A stretch of DNA of 64,000 nt from Leptobrachium leishanense (GCA_009667805.1 CM019066.1:116984190-117048189); one strand, 5' to 3'; positions 1 to 10,909 are shown, numbered from the stretch's first letter. The notes: generated by a model from the sequence alone, not told the origin. A program made the numbers and translations.

Positions 1-183
1 GGCCGCGTGCTTTTCATGCACGCAGCCAGCTTCCCCAGCCCAGCGGATACCGGCAAGCCGGCCCAGCGTCGGCTTCCAGTATCGGCAGGATGTATCGGCC
101 CGTTTGCACGAGTAACAAGTACTCGTGCAAACGGCAATATTGGCCCCGATACCGATACCAGTATCGGTATCGGTGCATCCCTA
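1..183. mobile_element. right end of a hAT-type MITE, cut by the window edge
   Basis: The block ends with inverted CGATACC/GGTATCGG repeats and the terminus GGTGCATCCCTA, the reverse complement of a TAGGGATGCACC hAT-like terminal repeat. It contains the inverted pair CCCGTTTGCACGAGTA / TACTCGTGCAAACGG around 98-134. It abuts LINE reverse transcriptase sequence exactly at the catalytic GATGAT codons, so it inserted into the LINE. The left end and the partner target duplication lie outside the window. Confidence 0.7.
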
Positions 184-1017
184 GTGATGATACCCAAATC
201 TACCATTCCTCTCTTGATCTCTCTCCTCTGGTGTTGGACAGTGTTACAGCCTGCCGGTCAGCTGTCTCCGACTGGATGACTTCCCATTTCCTAAATTTCA
301 ACCTCTCGAAAACTGAACTTCTCATCTTCCCCTCCCACTAAAACCTCCATTCCTGCTCCCATTTCTCTTCAGGAGAATGGTGCCACCATTACTTCTACCT
401 CTCAGGCTCATTGCCTCAGGGTCCTCTTGGACTCCGATCTATCCTTTGCTGCTCACATTCAGTCACTCACCAAATCTTGCTACTTCCACCTAGAAAACAT
501 TGCACGCATCCATCTCCTTTCTTAATCCAGACTCTACTAAAATGCTCATCCAAGCTCTTTTTATCTCCCGCCTTGATTACTGTAACCTCCTTCTCTCTGG
601 CCTTAAGAGATCCCATATTCTCCCTCTGCAGTCTGTAATGAACGCTGTGCCAGACTCATACACCTCACCTCCTGCACCTCTCACACCTCACCTCTCTGTC
701 ACTGGCTCCCTGTTTCCTTTAGAATCCAATTCATTATATTGGTCACATACAAAGCTCTCCATAACTGCGTCCCTGCCTATATCTCCTCCCTTATTAGCAG
801 GTACATCCCGTCCCGACCACTTTGCTCTGCCAATGGTCTGATGCTATCAGTTCCTCGTACCCGCACCCCCAACTTTCGCCTTCAGGACTTCTCTCGAGCT
901 GCACCTTTTCTATGGAACTCCTTCCCCCACAACATCAGACTTTCCCCGTCTCTCCAGTCCTTCAAGAAGTCTTTGAAAACGCATTACTATAGAGAAGCCT
1001 ATCAGCTCGCTCCATGA
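184..1017 (+). pseudogene. L2-like non-LTR retrotransposon, reverse transcriptase C-terminal half
   Basis: The relic starts at the RT catalytic motif (DDTQIY at 186-203) and continues with SKTELLIF (about 310-330). After frameshifts it resumes with SRLDYCNLLLSGL (about 565-605), YKALHNCVPAYISSLISRY (about 747-805), SVPRTRTPNFRLQDFSRAA and SPSLQSFKKSLKTH, ending at a stop at 1015-1017. These blocks in this order are characteristic of the last third of ORF2 in L2/CR1-group LINEs of fish and amphibians. At least two frameshifts separate the blocks. The 5' side is replaced by the hAT end at 1-183. The same subfamily recurs on the minus strand at about 62217-63045. Confidence 0.85.
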
Positions 1018-1705
1018 AAAAGGATGAGCTGTGAGCGGTTGCAGCTCTGCCTGAGGTGGGACGGCTCAGGGAGGAAAGGCTTTGTGTCTTTGGTGTGCGC
1101 ACAGAGCAGGTAATCCGTGCGCACGCTGATGAAAGAAAAAAATGAAAGCGTGGGAATGATTTAGCAGATTGTCCCTACGACCTGATAAATTGTGGCCTCG
1201 CTTTATTTTATTTTATTCCTGACACCAGTGGGGCTCCGTAGTTTAGGTTTAAAGGGACGCTACCACCAAAAAAATGAAATGTGCTTCACTTGTTTATTTT
1301 ATGTTGCTGATATCTTACATGTACTGTACTTTGTTTTTGTCATGTATGTTTACAGTTACAAGCATTAATAAAGCGCTGTACAATGGGAAAGTATTTTACT
1401 CTGCGTCACTGTGTGAATCCATTTATGATATTTTGTGTTCTAAACTACCCCACAATATATTTAAAGCACGTGCCCCTCACTGAACATTCAGCATAAAATG
1501 GAGTGAATAGGTCATAAGGACTGAGTTGTGTGTACGCAAAGGACATCACCAGGGGTGAGATTGAAGTGTTAAAGGCCACTATCAGATCTTGTTCAGCTGC
1601 CATCGCTTATATTGGGTATCCTAGACAACACAATTAGTTCCCTGCACCCTGCAGCCTTATCTAAACATTCTTTTCACCACCCATTGCCAATTCACTACTG
1701 CTTAA
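1018..1705. other. LINE 3' UTR-like tail and unassigned sequence
   Basis: 1018-1135 follows the LINE stop and is probably 3' UTR. Around 1362-1385 a fragment AATAAAGCGCTGTACAAT resembles the usual L2/CR1 tail. AAAGGGACGCTACCACC at 1250 resembles a frog MITE end. I see no coding potential in the rest. Confidence 0.4.
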
Positions 1706-1848
1706 CCCCTTCACTACTAGGGATGAGCCGAACACCCCCCGAGTTAGGTTCGGACCCGAACCCGAACTTTCCAAATGTTCGGATCCGAACCCGAACTCGA
1801 ACTCAATACAAGTCAATGGGGCTGAAAATTCAGTTTTTAGAGTGCCCT

Positions 1849-2756
1849 CCAAGCCTGCCTCCACAGCCTGCCCTTCCAAATGGTGCCTGGCATTAACCCC
1901 TGGGGAGCTGTATCGCGAATCGGCGCTGAAAAGCGCCGGTTTGCGATCCTTTCCCGGAGCTGGCCGACATCTTGGATGTCGGCCAAGCCTCTGGGAACTC
2001 CCCCTGAGGACTGGCGTCATCGTGCGTAGCACGATGACGCCAGTCCTGGACTTAACCCCTAACTGCCACCAACTGTGGAGATAGGGAGTTCCAATGAACT
2101 CCCTATCTCCCGATCCGTGGCAGTTAGGGGTTAATGTTTGGTATGGTTGGATCGGCCAGAGCATGGCCGTTCCAACGATACCAAACACTACTGTGAAAAA
2201 TGTTGTAAAAAAAAAAAAATGAAAAATAAAAATAAAAACAAATTTTAAAAAAAAATTATAAAAAAAAAAATAAACACTTTTTTTTTGTTTTTTTTGTTTT
2301 GTTAATGCAGCAATATTGTTCCCATTTCAATTATAATGTGAACAATGATGCTGCACTAACGATTTTTGTATGCGGTGCGTTTGTTAAAAATAGTGTAATT
2401 TTCCCCAAAAAAAAATGTAACGAGACCCCATCTCTAATTTTTTTAACAAGCGCACCCCATACAAAATATAACCGCAATTGCTCGCATGTTAAAATGTGAA
2501 AAAAAAACTTTACACATTGTAAATTATTGAAAATACATATTTTATTGCATTTTTTGTTATAATATACAGACATGACATAACGTATACATATAATAATGAC
2601 ATATTATGAATCTACCGAGTCTGACGGAAAGAACGATATATAATATGTCTGGGTCATATACTAAAATAAGCCTTCAAAACACGTTTAAACATGATGAGCA
2701 AAACCGGTAAAAATGACCTCAGCACAGGGGCGGGAAAAGCCTCAGCAGCGAAAGGG
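1849..2756. mobile_element. 5'-truncated TTAA hairpin MITE
   Basis: Same family as 7798-9033 and 15870-17087. It carries the AACTCCCTATCTCC hairpin (about 2085-2120), long A/T runs, the CGAGACCCCATCTCTAA segment, and the terminal GCTGAGG..CAGCAGCGAAAGGG followed by TTAA (2757-2760). Roughly the first 340 bp of the family are missing at the left, and about 115 bp of the host hAT is lost at the same junction. This suggests a deletion after insertion. Confidence 0.85.
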
Positions 2757-3025
2757 TTAAAGGGACAGTGAGTTTTCCATGAAATAAGGGTTAAAAATAA
2801 AAACGCAAAATTCCTTCAATTATCGTGCCTAGGAGGTGCCCATAACCTGCCCGTGAAGTGGCGGATTTTTAGGATGTATAGAAATATGTAAAAACAAAAA
2901 ATTACATTTCAAATGACGGTAAATGCTTTTCCTTTAATCTATCCATAAACAACTGCTTGGGGCGGCAGTCTGTATGAAAAGAGGAGACATTTTCGGACAC
3001 TCAGAAAAAGTTTACTGATTTTTTG

Positions 3026-3960
3026 GCGGTGAAAAAAAGGAGAATGACTGGAAAATGGAAAATTCTAGACCAAATAGCCGATTTGGAAAGTGAGATAAAT
3101 GGGAGAATTTTTCTGGTTTGGCTATTTTGACCTAGAATTTTCTCTTCAGTCATTCTCCTGAGTTTCACCTTTCTCTGAATAACTCTGACAGAGCGGTGAA
3201 GAGCAGGAGAATGACTGGAGAATGGAAAATTCTAGGTCAAAATAGCCAAACCAGAAAAATTCTCCCATTTAGGCTAGGGTCAAGCTAGCGAATTTTTAAC
3301 GTGCGTTTAGGCGCACTTAATCACGGCCGCACTAGCACCAAATGACGGGCAATGACGGCCAATATACGAAGTACGGTCGCACGAAAGTCCGGCTGCGCAA
3401 CGTAAGTGGAAAATGAACGCATTTTTTCGAGAACGCAGAACCGCTAGTACGGACGTACAGAGTGCGCTGCGTCCACTAGCGGCGTGTGTGCGTGATTTGG
3501 AGACGTCAGACCCTGCTCATGTCCGGCCAACATAACGTCCAGACACCCAAAGTTTCCTGGTTTGGATCTGTAAAAAATCACGCAGAAAAATGCGCATCGT
3601 ATGACCGTTTTCGCGCATTCCGTGAAAAAATACGGCAATGCGTCCGGACGCACTTTTTGACGGTCGCTGCGAAAAATGCGTTAGTCTGACCCTAGCCTTA
3701 TCTCACTTTCCAAATCGGCTATTTGGTCCAGATTGTTCTCTTTTCCTGCCATTCTCCTGGTTTTCACCTTTCTCTGAACAACCCTGAGAGATAGGTGAAA
3801 GCCAGGAGAACTGGCAGGAGAAGAGAACAATCTAGACCAAATAGCCGATTTGGAAAGTGAGTTAAATGGGAGAATTTTTCTGGTTTGGCTATTTTGACCT
3901 AGAATTTTCTCTTCAGTCATTCTCCTGAGTTTCACCTTTCTCTGAATAACCCTGTCAGGG
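3026..3960. repeat. palindromic CAGGGTTATTC-type MITE cluster
   Basis: Inverted copies of AGGAGAATGACTGGA..AATTCTAG..CAAATAGCCGATTTGG..GGGAGAATTTTTCTGG alternate in both orientations at 3040-3270 and 3700-3955, ending CTGAATAACCCTG. The single, complete form of this palindrome is at 14890-15071. The cluster is split by the Harbinger-like MITE at 3272-3697. Confidence 0.8.
3272..3697. mobile_element. PIF/Harbinger-like MITE (GGCTAGGGTCAG family), copy a
   Basis: Ends are GGCTAGGGTCA and CTGACCCTAGCC. The 3-bp target duplication TTA is at 3269-3271 and 3698-3700. Length is 426 bp, almost identical to the copy at 37007-37433. A TWA target and a GG-starting inverted repeat fit PIF/Harbinger. No transposase is visible, so the class is inferred. 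Confidence 0.85.
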
Positions 3961-4897
3961 TTAGATTAGATCAGACTAAAAACACCTGGTGTTATGCCCG
4001 TTTGTGAACAGAGGTCATTTAGAGTTGAGAATCTTTCCACGTACACATTAGTTTTTAATTGAATATCTAATAAACCGCTGCTTATAATATTCTGCAGTTA
4101 AGAGTCTCTTGATTTCTAGATTTTTTAGTATTTTTTTAAGCATTTTCTATACTTTTTTCAAAATTTCTTTTTTTCGAACTCGAACCGAACACACACAAAA
4201 GGTTCGAAGTTCACGAACGTTCGAACTACCAAAGTTCGGGCCGAACTCCGAACCGTCCGAACCGAACAGCTCATCCCTATTCACTACCGATATTGAGATA
4301 TCTCGGGCTTCAAAGGCACCATCTGGTGCCCTGATATCGAGATATCGAGAATATGCTGATCTGCAGCCCAAAAGCAAATTAAATTAGTTTGCTGCGAGCA
4401 AATTTCATTTTCTTTTAGGCTGCAGATGGTGCCTCAAAAGTTTTAGTCCTGTGGGCATAATGCCCAAAGAGCTAATAATGTAAAATCAGCTGCTGAAAGT
4501 TTTGAAATATCAGGCTTTCAGAAGCAGTCAGCAGCCGATGCAGAGAGAAATAGACGAAAATAGACCTGCTGCCCAAACCTCTGTAACTAAAATTGGCAGC
4601 AGATGGCGCCATCTATTGGCCAAAATAGGTTATTTACAGTAAGAAATACAATGTGTATAAGCTCAAATATTTCTTACAAACAACAAAACGTACCATATAG
4701 CGCATCAATAAATATTAAATAAGAATGAGAGTAGAGCATCAATTAATAAAGATTGGATAAAAGTGAAATTAGTGATACAAATATTTTGTCAATAGTCAAT
4801 AAAGTGCAACAGTGCTTATCATCATTTAAATATGCATTAATGAGATGAGGTTATAAGTCCAATAGTATAAAAAAGTCCAAATTAAGTCAAATGATAC

Positions 4898-5868
4898 TAG
4901 GGCTGCAACTAACGATTATTTTCATAATTGATTAGTTGGGCGATTATTTTTTCGATTTAATCAATTCATCGGATAATTAATTTTATACATAAAAGGAATA
5001 TTATGGAAAAAAAAAATCAAACCCTCTCCTTTTTTTCATAAGGTATTTGCGTAGAGTATATTACTTTTGTACGTACATACGCAAGTTGCATACTTTTTGC
5101 ACACAAGGTACATGAGCGCCCGGTCAGAGGGATGGATTGATGTTGCATACGCAGCTTAAGCACATGTCTGCTTCCTCCCTGAATGAACGATGCTATGAGC
5201 GCTCAGATAGACATGATGTCGGCATGAAAGCAGGGAGAGAAGGGGGACAGTCCACGCAGCCTGACCACTTTAATAAGCTAAAGTGGTCATGGTGCGGAGA
5301 GTGTCCCTTTACAAGAATAATTCAATGAACAAACTGAGAGGGAGGAAGATCCGGAGGTGGAAGGGAGTGAGTTTGGGCAAGAGATTTGACCTGAGTATGA
5401 GAGGGAGTGGGTTTTTGCAAAAGACCAGACCTGAATGTGGCAGGGAGTTTGTGGGAAGGGAATGCACCAGACTGGAGAGAATGGCAGCTCCAGACCAAAT
5501 AGGAGGTGTCAGGCAGGTTGGGGTGGTGGCAGAGGACTCCAGTAAGTATAAACCACCAGTGTTACAGTGTACATACCCAGTGGAAGTATCCTATGTTTTG
5601 TGTTATAGCGCTGCTAGAGTTGTAAACGGAATAAAAAAAAAACTGGTGGTGTCTGACATAACCCTAGAACTAAATCATACCGAGTATAGCAGCGGCGCGT
5701 CCTCTCCAATCAGTTTCGAAGCAAAATCAGAGTTTATTAATATTTAACCCAGTCTGACTCTAAACAGTGTGTGTACACAAATCAAATAATCAACGACGAT
5801 TAATCGATGAGAATAGTTGACGACTATTTTCATTATCGATTAGTTATCGATTAGTTGTTTCAGCCCTA
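4898..5868. mobile_element. hAT MITE (TAGGGCTGCAAC family)
   Basis: Left end TAGGGCTGCAACTAACGATTA and right end TAGTTGTTTCAGCCCTA form the inverted repeat typical of hAT MITEs with AT-rich ATCGATTA subterminal repeats. The 8-bp target duplication AATGATAC is exact at 4890-4897 and 5869-5876. The interior holds an inverted TTTAAAGTGGTCA-type fragment near 5260-5315 (AGGGACACTCTCCGCACC on the reverse strand), shared with 45701-45790. The 154-codon frame at 5283-5747 has no recognisable domain and I do not call it a gene. Confidence 0.93.
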
Positions 5869-6433
5869 AATGATACTCAAAGAGTTAACTTGATCCTCTT
5901 GTGATGAATTACTGTAGTCCTCAATGTTTCTCAAAAATAAAAGGAGACACAGGAATAATAGTGTAGATGGTTACAACAGATGGTCCCAATTAATAGTAGC
6001 AAGGGTTCCAGCCCACTCACATTTGCATGAGCCTTAGACAAATCCCGGCTCTAGGTGTGTGTGCCTCTGGCCATATAAAGAGTGGCACTTCCCTTCTTTA
6101 ATTTGCAATGTCCACTAGATAAAGCATAAAAAAAATCGGGAGGCGGCGCTCCCGTAGTATAATACTGTATAAACAACGGGAAAATATGTATTTAAAAATA
6201 CACTCACCGATGCAGGAGCCCTATGTAGGTAGGCATGATCTGTATAGCGTCAGGCACTTCTTAGGTGAGTGCTCAAGACCTCTTTGTCTCAGCAGCCGAT
6301 ATTGATAACGTGCTGATGGATACCAAGGTTGATGTTAAAACAGATAGGAGAGACTAGCCAGTATGGGGTTAAAATATATGTAATTTATTAAAATAAAGCA
6401 ATAAAAATCAATGAAAGGAATGGACACACGGTT

Positions 6434-6476
6434 TTACCGAGACGCGTTTTGGATAATAAGCCTTCTTCAGCTGGTA
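6434..6476 (-). ncRNA. degenerate hammerhead-like motif
   Basis: On the minus strand the order is CTGAAGA, A, GGC, loop, AAAA, CGCG, TC. This matches the layout of the better preserved motif at 53195-53233, but stem II is weak and the GAAA box reads AAAA. It is probably inactive. Confidence 0.35.
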
Positions 6477-6520
6477 TCTTTAAATGTCCATAAGCTTTTG
6501 CTTTCACTTATGGACATTAA

Positions 6521-6966
6521 GGCTAGGGTCAGACGAGCGTGATTTCTACGGACTGTACGTCCGTGCACACGGACGTACGTCAGTACGGAAGACGCAGTAG
6601 TGGCCACACAGTCCGTTTATTCACTGATGTATATTTTGACGGATGTAGGTGGGAAAATAAATTAAAAATCAAAAACATTTTGTCCGTGAAAAATGCTGGA
6701 CGTATAAATGCAGTCCGTCTGACCACGTTCCATCACTCACACACAAAGCTATGCGGACGTTGCGGACGCAGCGCACTTTGTGCGGCCGTTCTAGGGGTTG
6801 TACGTTCTTGCCTGCCTTGCGTCCGTGGGCCGTGCCGTTGTGCGTCCGCAGTTCAGTGCGGACGTACTTCGTGTGTGGGGCTCCAATGGGCTTTCTGTCA
6901 TGCTATCACGGACGTACTTTTAGGCGCAATCACGGACGTGAACACTACGCTCGTCTGACCCCAGCC
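6521..6966. mobile_element. Harbinger-like MITE, copy b
   Basis: Starts GGCTAGGGTCAGACGAGCG after TAA (6518-6520) and ends CGTCTGACCCCAGCC before TTA (6967-6969). The interior is dense in GGACGTAC and its reverse complement. It abuts copy c with only TTA between them. Confidence 0.85.
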
Positions 6967-6969
6967 TTA

Positions 6970-7418
6970 GGCTAGGGTCAGATGAGCGCATTTTGTACGG
7001 ACTGTGTGTCCGTGCAGTACGGACGTACTTTCTGACTGACAACAAGGTAGTGGCCACACAGTCCGTGTTTTTCACTGACGTATTTTTTGACTGATGTAGC
7101 AGGGAAAATAAATTAAAATGAAAAAACATTCTGTCCGTCAAAAATGCTGGACGTATAAATGCAGTCCATCTGACCTCGTTTCATCACTCACACACAAAGC
7201 TACACGGACGTTGCAGACGTGGTGCACTCCGCACGTCCGTTCTAGCAGTATTAAGTTCTTGCCTAACCTGCGTCCATTTGCCGCATCCGCCATGCATCCG
7301 CACTTCTGTGCGGACGTACTTCGTGTGTGGGGCTCCATTGGTCAGAATGCTATGCTGCCATGGACGTACAAATGTGCTGCAACACGGACGTGATAACTGC
7401 TCTCGTCTGACCCCAGCC
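6970..7418. mobile_element. Harbinger-like MITE, copy c, direct tandem with copy b
   Basis: Same ends and interior as copy b, in the same orientation. The shared junction triplet TTA is at 6967-6969. The outer right flank is TTC, not TTA or TAA, so the outer duplication has mutated or the pair arose by tandem duplication rather than two insertions. Confidence 0.85.
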
Positions 7419-7797
7419 TTCAAGTCCATCAGTCCATTTGTCATCCATTCTAGGCAGCATCACACTATTTAATGGTGATATATTTTTAACACATATTTCC
7501 TAAATTCATTTGCATCACAATCAGGTGCCTCTACCACTATGTATATATATTTATATATATATACATTTTCACTCAAATATTTCTCACTTTAAAATTAATT
7601 AAAAATGATTTTACAAAAAAACCCACTGGTTTCTGACAATATTTTCTTGAAAATCACTTGGTAGTGAAGGGGTTAATCTTATACTAAGGCTGTAAAGTGA
7701 TACTTTTGCTAAGATTTTGGTAAATGTTGCATCATGGTAAAAATCCACAAATAATTATCCTGACTTTATTTTTCCTTTTTACATGCAATTACTTTAA

Positions 7798-9033
7798 CCC
7801 TTTCGCTGCTGAGGCGTTTCACACCTCTGTGCTGAGGTCATTTTTACCGGTTTTGCTCATCATCTTTAAATGCGTTTTGAAGGCTTATTTTAGTATATGA
7901 CCCAGACATATTATATATCGTTCTTTCCGTCAGACTCGGCAGATTCATAATATGTCATTATTATATGTATACGTCATGACCTGTCTGTATATTATAACAA
8001 AAAATGCAATAAAATATGAATTTTCAATAATTTACAACGTGTAAAGTGTTTTTATTTCACATTTTAATATGCGAGCAATTGCGGTTATATTTTGTATGGG
8101 GTGCGCTTGTTAAAAAAATTAGAGATGGGGTCTCGTTACATTTTTTTTTGGGGAAAATTACGAGATTTTTAACAAACGCACCGCATACAAAAATCGTTAG
8201 TGCAGCATCATTGTTCACATTATAATTGAAATGGGAACAATATTGCTGCATTAACAAAACAAAAAACAAAAAAAACTTGTTTGTTTTTTTTTTAGAATTT
8301 TTTTTAATATTTTTTTATTTTTATTTTTAATTTTTATTTTTTTTAAAAAACTTTTTTCACAGTGGTGTTTGGTATCGTTGGAACGGCCATACTCTGGCCG
8401 ATCCAACAGTACCAAACATTAACCCCTAGCTGCCACGGATCGGGAGATAGGGGATTCATTGGAATCCCCTATCTCCACCGTTGGTGGCAGCTAGGGGTTA
8501 ACTCCAGGACTGGCATCATCGTGCATAGCACGATGACGCCAGTCCTCAGGGGGAGTTCCCGGAGGCTTGGCCGACATCCAAGATGTCAGCCAGCTCCGGG
8601 AAAGGATCACGAACCGGCGCTTTTCAGCGCCGATTCGTGATCCGGCTCCCCAGGGGTTAATGACAGCCACCGTTTGGAAGGGCAGGCTGTGCCCTTCCAA
8701 GCGGTGTCTGTTTTAACTCACTACTCCCCGGCGATCGGGAGGGAGAGAGGTCCGAAGGACCTCCCCCCCCTCCCTTTCAGGCGCCTCCTCCGCACATGTG
8801 GGGGGGCGCCTGCATTAGATGTCATCGCGTCGCCGCGATAACATCTAATGTCCCCGCCGGGCTCCCAGATTGACGGGCTGACATCCAAGATGTCAGCCCG
8901 GACCCGGGGGGAGCAGCAATCCGCCGGAATCCGGCGGATTGCTGCCTCCTGTGCTCGGATGCGCTGAGCGCGTCCGTAGCACAGGAGAACCACTTGGCTG
9001 GACGCGCTGAGCGCGTCCATAGCAGGCAAGTGG
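7798..9033. mobile_element. full-length TTAA hairpin MITE (piggyBac-like)
   Basis: TTAA flanks at 7794-7797 and 9034-9037. Ends are CCCTTTCGCTGCTGAGG and the complement of CCACTTGCCTGCTATGG, an imperfect terminal inverted repeat. The interior has three zones: an A/T-rich left half with long A and T runs (8265-8350), a hairpin GGGGATTCATTGGAATCCCC (8451-8470), and a GC-rich right half with inverted GACATCCAAGATGTC (8571-8585 and 8881-8895) and GACGCGCTGAGCGCGTC near the end. No transposase. Reverse orientation relative to 15870-17087. Confidence 0.88.
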
Positions 9034-9757
9034 TTAAATAAAGAAAAATAACAGCAGCATGGTTTTATGTGGTTTATTTGTAATGCACACGTAATGTAGT
9101 TATGTTAGTGGTAGTGTCCCTTTAAACCCTAAGACTTCAGTTTATTTCAACTAACCGTATCACATTTCACTTGCATTTATTATGTATTATACACTTATAT
9201 TAACAATAACACCCAGAAACTTTGTGCAATATTTTTACATACAACGATATAGGTGATTTAGGGACAAAGGATTTGGTAAGGTAAGACCAAAGAAAACACT
9301 GTGGATTGGAAACCATGGAAGCCGCTCTTTATGTTGTAAGGTCTTCTCTAAGGTTGCCTAGAAATTCAATAAAGGATTCACATACAGTATTGACAGAAGG
9401 AATTATGCCATATCATATTATACGCCAGATTTTATATTTGAAGATTAGATGTTTTAAGATATGAAATAGCTCATCCATCCTCCTGCTTTTTTCACTAACT
9501 CTTGGATTGAGTTACCTTTTATTATAAAACGGTCCATTTTGTAGTGAATTCATAAAATTAACCTATATCTTCCACACGTGAAAGGAGTGGTTAGAAAACG
9601 TGTATGGTGCAGCTAGTGGATATTAAAGGGACAAGCCAATTATCCTGTTCATGTTTGGTAATGGCGTAACTACCAGCCTTTACCTTCAAAACACCATTAC
9701 ATCTTCTAGGTACACTTGCATATAGTTATAGTTTTTTTTTAAGGAACTCACGAAGTA
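9034..9757. other. no recognised feature
   Basis: AT-rich sequence with no repeat terminus or coding block that I recognise. It may be single-copy DNA. Confidence 0.4.
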
Positions 9758-9864
9758 CCGTATTCTTCGCTCCATAAGACGCACTTTTCTCCCCCCAAAA
9801 AGTGGGGGGAAAAGTGGGTGCGTCTTATGGAGCGAATGCCCCATGATATGCCTCCGCTCACCTG

Positions 9865-10051
9865 CCGCGTTCGGCTCCCTCTGAGCGTGCGTCCGGCGGC
9901 AAGGAGCTTGGGCACTCGCCTGGGGGAGCCACGTGACCGTGATCTCGCGAGATCGCGGTCACGTGGCTCCCCCAGGCGAGTGCCCAAGCTTTCTGCCGCC
10001 GGACGCACGCTCAGAGGGAGACGAACGTGGCGGCGGCGGGCGGCGGCAGGT
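9865..10051 (+). promoter_or_regulatory. CpG palindrome centred on TCTCGCGAGA, with donor-like site
   Basis: Two arms (TCTGAGCGTGCGTCCGGCGG.., CACTCGCCTGGGGGAGCCACG..) mirror each other around TCTCGCGAGA at 9943-9952. TCTCGCGAGA is the known CGCG-box core promoter motif bound by BANP. A consensus-like 5' splice site CAG|GTGAGC follows at 10048-10055, then the minisatellite. Promoter activity is inference. The same order of parts occurs at 38150-38340 and 59480-59612. Confidence 0.45.
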
Positions 10052-10065
10052 GAGCGGAGGCATAT

Positions 10066-10803
10066 CCGTGAGCAGCGGCATATCCATGAGCTGGGACATA
10101 TCCATGAGCTGGGGCATATCCATGAGCTGGGGCATATCCATGAGAGCTGCTGGGGCATATCCATGAGAGCTGCTGGGGCATATCCATGAGCTGCTGGGGC
10201 ATATCCATGAGCTGGGGCAGTATATCCATGAGCTGCTGGGGCAAATCCATGTGTGAGCTGGGGCATTATCCATGTGCTGGGGCATATCCATGTGCTGGGG
10301 CATATCCATGTGTGAGCTGGGGCATATCCATGTGTGAGCCGGGGCATATCCATGAGCTGGGGCATATCCATGAGCTGCTGCGGCATATCCATGAGCTGGG
10401 GCATATCCATGTGTGAGCTGGGGCATTATCCATGAGCTGGGGCAGTATATCCATGAGAGGAGCTGGGGCAGTATATCCATGAGAGGAGCTGGGGCAATAT
10501 ATCCATGAGAGGAGCTGGGGCAATATATCCATGAGAGGAGCTGGGGCAATATATCCATGAGAGGAGCTGGGGCAGTATCCATGAGAGGAGCTGGGGCAGT
10601 ATCCATGAGAGGAGCTGGGGCAATATATCCATGAGAGGAGCTGGGACAGTATCCATGAGAGGAGCTGGGGCAGTATCCATGAGAGGAGCTGGGGCAGTAT
10701 ATCCACGAGAGGAGCTGGGGCAGTATATCCACGAGAGGAGCTGGGGCAGTATATCCATGAGAGGAGCTGGGGCAGTATATCCATGAGAGGAGCTGGGGCA
10801 ATA
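10066..10803 (+). repeat. minisatellite, CATATCCATGAGCTGGGG-type units
   Basis: About 30 units of 20-30 bp built on ATATCCATGAGCTGGGGCA. The first half has variants with TGTGAGC. The second half is a more regular AGAGGAGCTGGGGCARTATATCC form. Apparent proteins of up to 280 residues on the minus strand (repeating SWIYCPSSSHGY) are products of the repeat and not genes. Confidence 0.95.
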
Positions 10804-10909
10804 TCCATTATTACACTATTTGATTCAGAATATTTATTTTCCTGTTTTCCTCCTCTAAAAACTAGGTGCGTCTTATGGTCAGGTGCGTCTTATGGAGCGA
10901 AAAATACGG

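Larger units (their letters stand above)
1718..4279 (-). mobile_element. non-autonomous hAT element, copy 1 of the TAGGGATGAGC family
   Basis: Ends are TAGGGATGAGCCGAAC and GTTCGG..GCTCATCCCTA. The 8-bp target duplication TTCACTAC is exact at 1710-1717 and 4280-4287. GTTCGG/CCGAAC runs fill about 100 bp inside each end. Internal sequence at 2761-3020 (AGTGAGTTTTCCATGAAATAA and following) matches the subterminal region of copies at 25088-27769 and 28194-34620. It has been invaded by a TTAA MITE (1849-2756) and a palindromic MITE block (3026-3960). No coding sequence survives. Orientation is set relative to the transposase-bearing copy at 28194-34620. Confidence 0.93.
4675..7571 (-). mobile_element. 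non-autonomous Penelope-like insertion (candidate)
   Basis: A 13-bp direct repeat CTCAAATATTTCT flanks the block (4662-4674 and 7572-7584), the same kind of duplication as around the coding Penelope-like insertion at 49228-53752. Both insertions start with an ACAAACAAYA-like sequence and carry an ACGCGTTT..CTTCNTCAG motif. No ORF belongs to it. It hosts a hAT MITE (4898-5868) and two Harbinger-like MITEs (6521-7418). Assignment rests on shared motifs, so it is tentative. Confidence 0.55.
1706..7672. mobile_element. TTAA-target DNA transposon (piggyBac-like), hollowed out by later insertions
   Basis: TTAA (1702-1705) is followed by CCCCTTCACTACC. At the other end GGTAGTGAAGGGG (7660-7672) is followed by TTAA (7673-7676). 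This gives a 13-bp perfect terminal inverted repeat with a TTAA target duplication. The left terminal repeat is split after 12 bases by the hAT at 1718-4279. A Penelope-like insertion occupies 4675-7571. The element's own DNA is about 4280-4674 and 7572-7672, with palindromic GATATCGAGATATC and GGCACCATCTGGTGCC motifs near 4315-4350. No transposase is present, so piggyBac versus Kolobok is not settled. Confidence 0.8.
9758..10909. mobile_element. TA-target MITE with CGCTCCATAAGACGCAC termini
   Basis: Ends are CCGTATTCTTCGCTCCATAA and its inverted partner TTATGGAGCGAAAAATACGG, flanked by TA (9756-9757 and 10910-10911). An internal copy of GTGCGTCTTATGG occurs at 10866-10878. The interior consists of a GC-rich palindrome (about 9865-10025) and a minisatellite (10066-10803). 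All long ORFs across it are translations of the minisatellite. The superfamily is not certain: a TA target suggests Tc1/mariner but could also be coincidental. Confidence 0.85.

Noticed and set aside
1661..2188. 175-codon minus-strand ORF, repeated in similar form at 16061-16534 and 8362-8640
   Set aside because: The similarity is explained by three copies of the TTAA hairpin MITE. The frames have no recognisable domain and lie across hairpins and a hAT end.
5283..5747. 154-codon ORF in the hAT MITE 4898-5868
   Set aside because: No domain, sits wholly inside a non-autonomous element, and one part is an inverted piece of another MITE.
9748..10801. Long minus-strand ORFs (up to 280 codons) with SWIYCPSSSHGY repeats
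   Set aside because: They translate a 20-30 bp minisatellite that lacks stop codons in several frames at once, with no domain and no conserved start.
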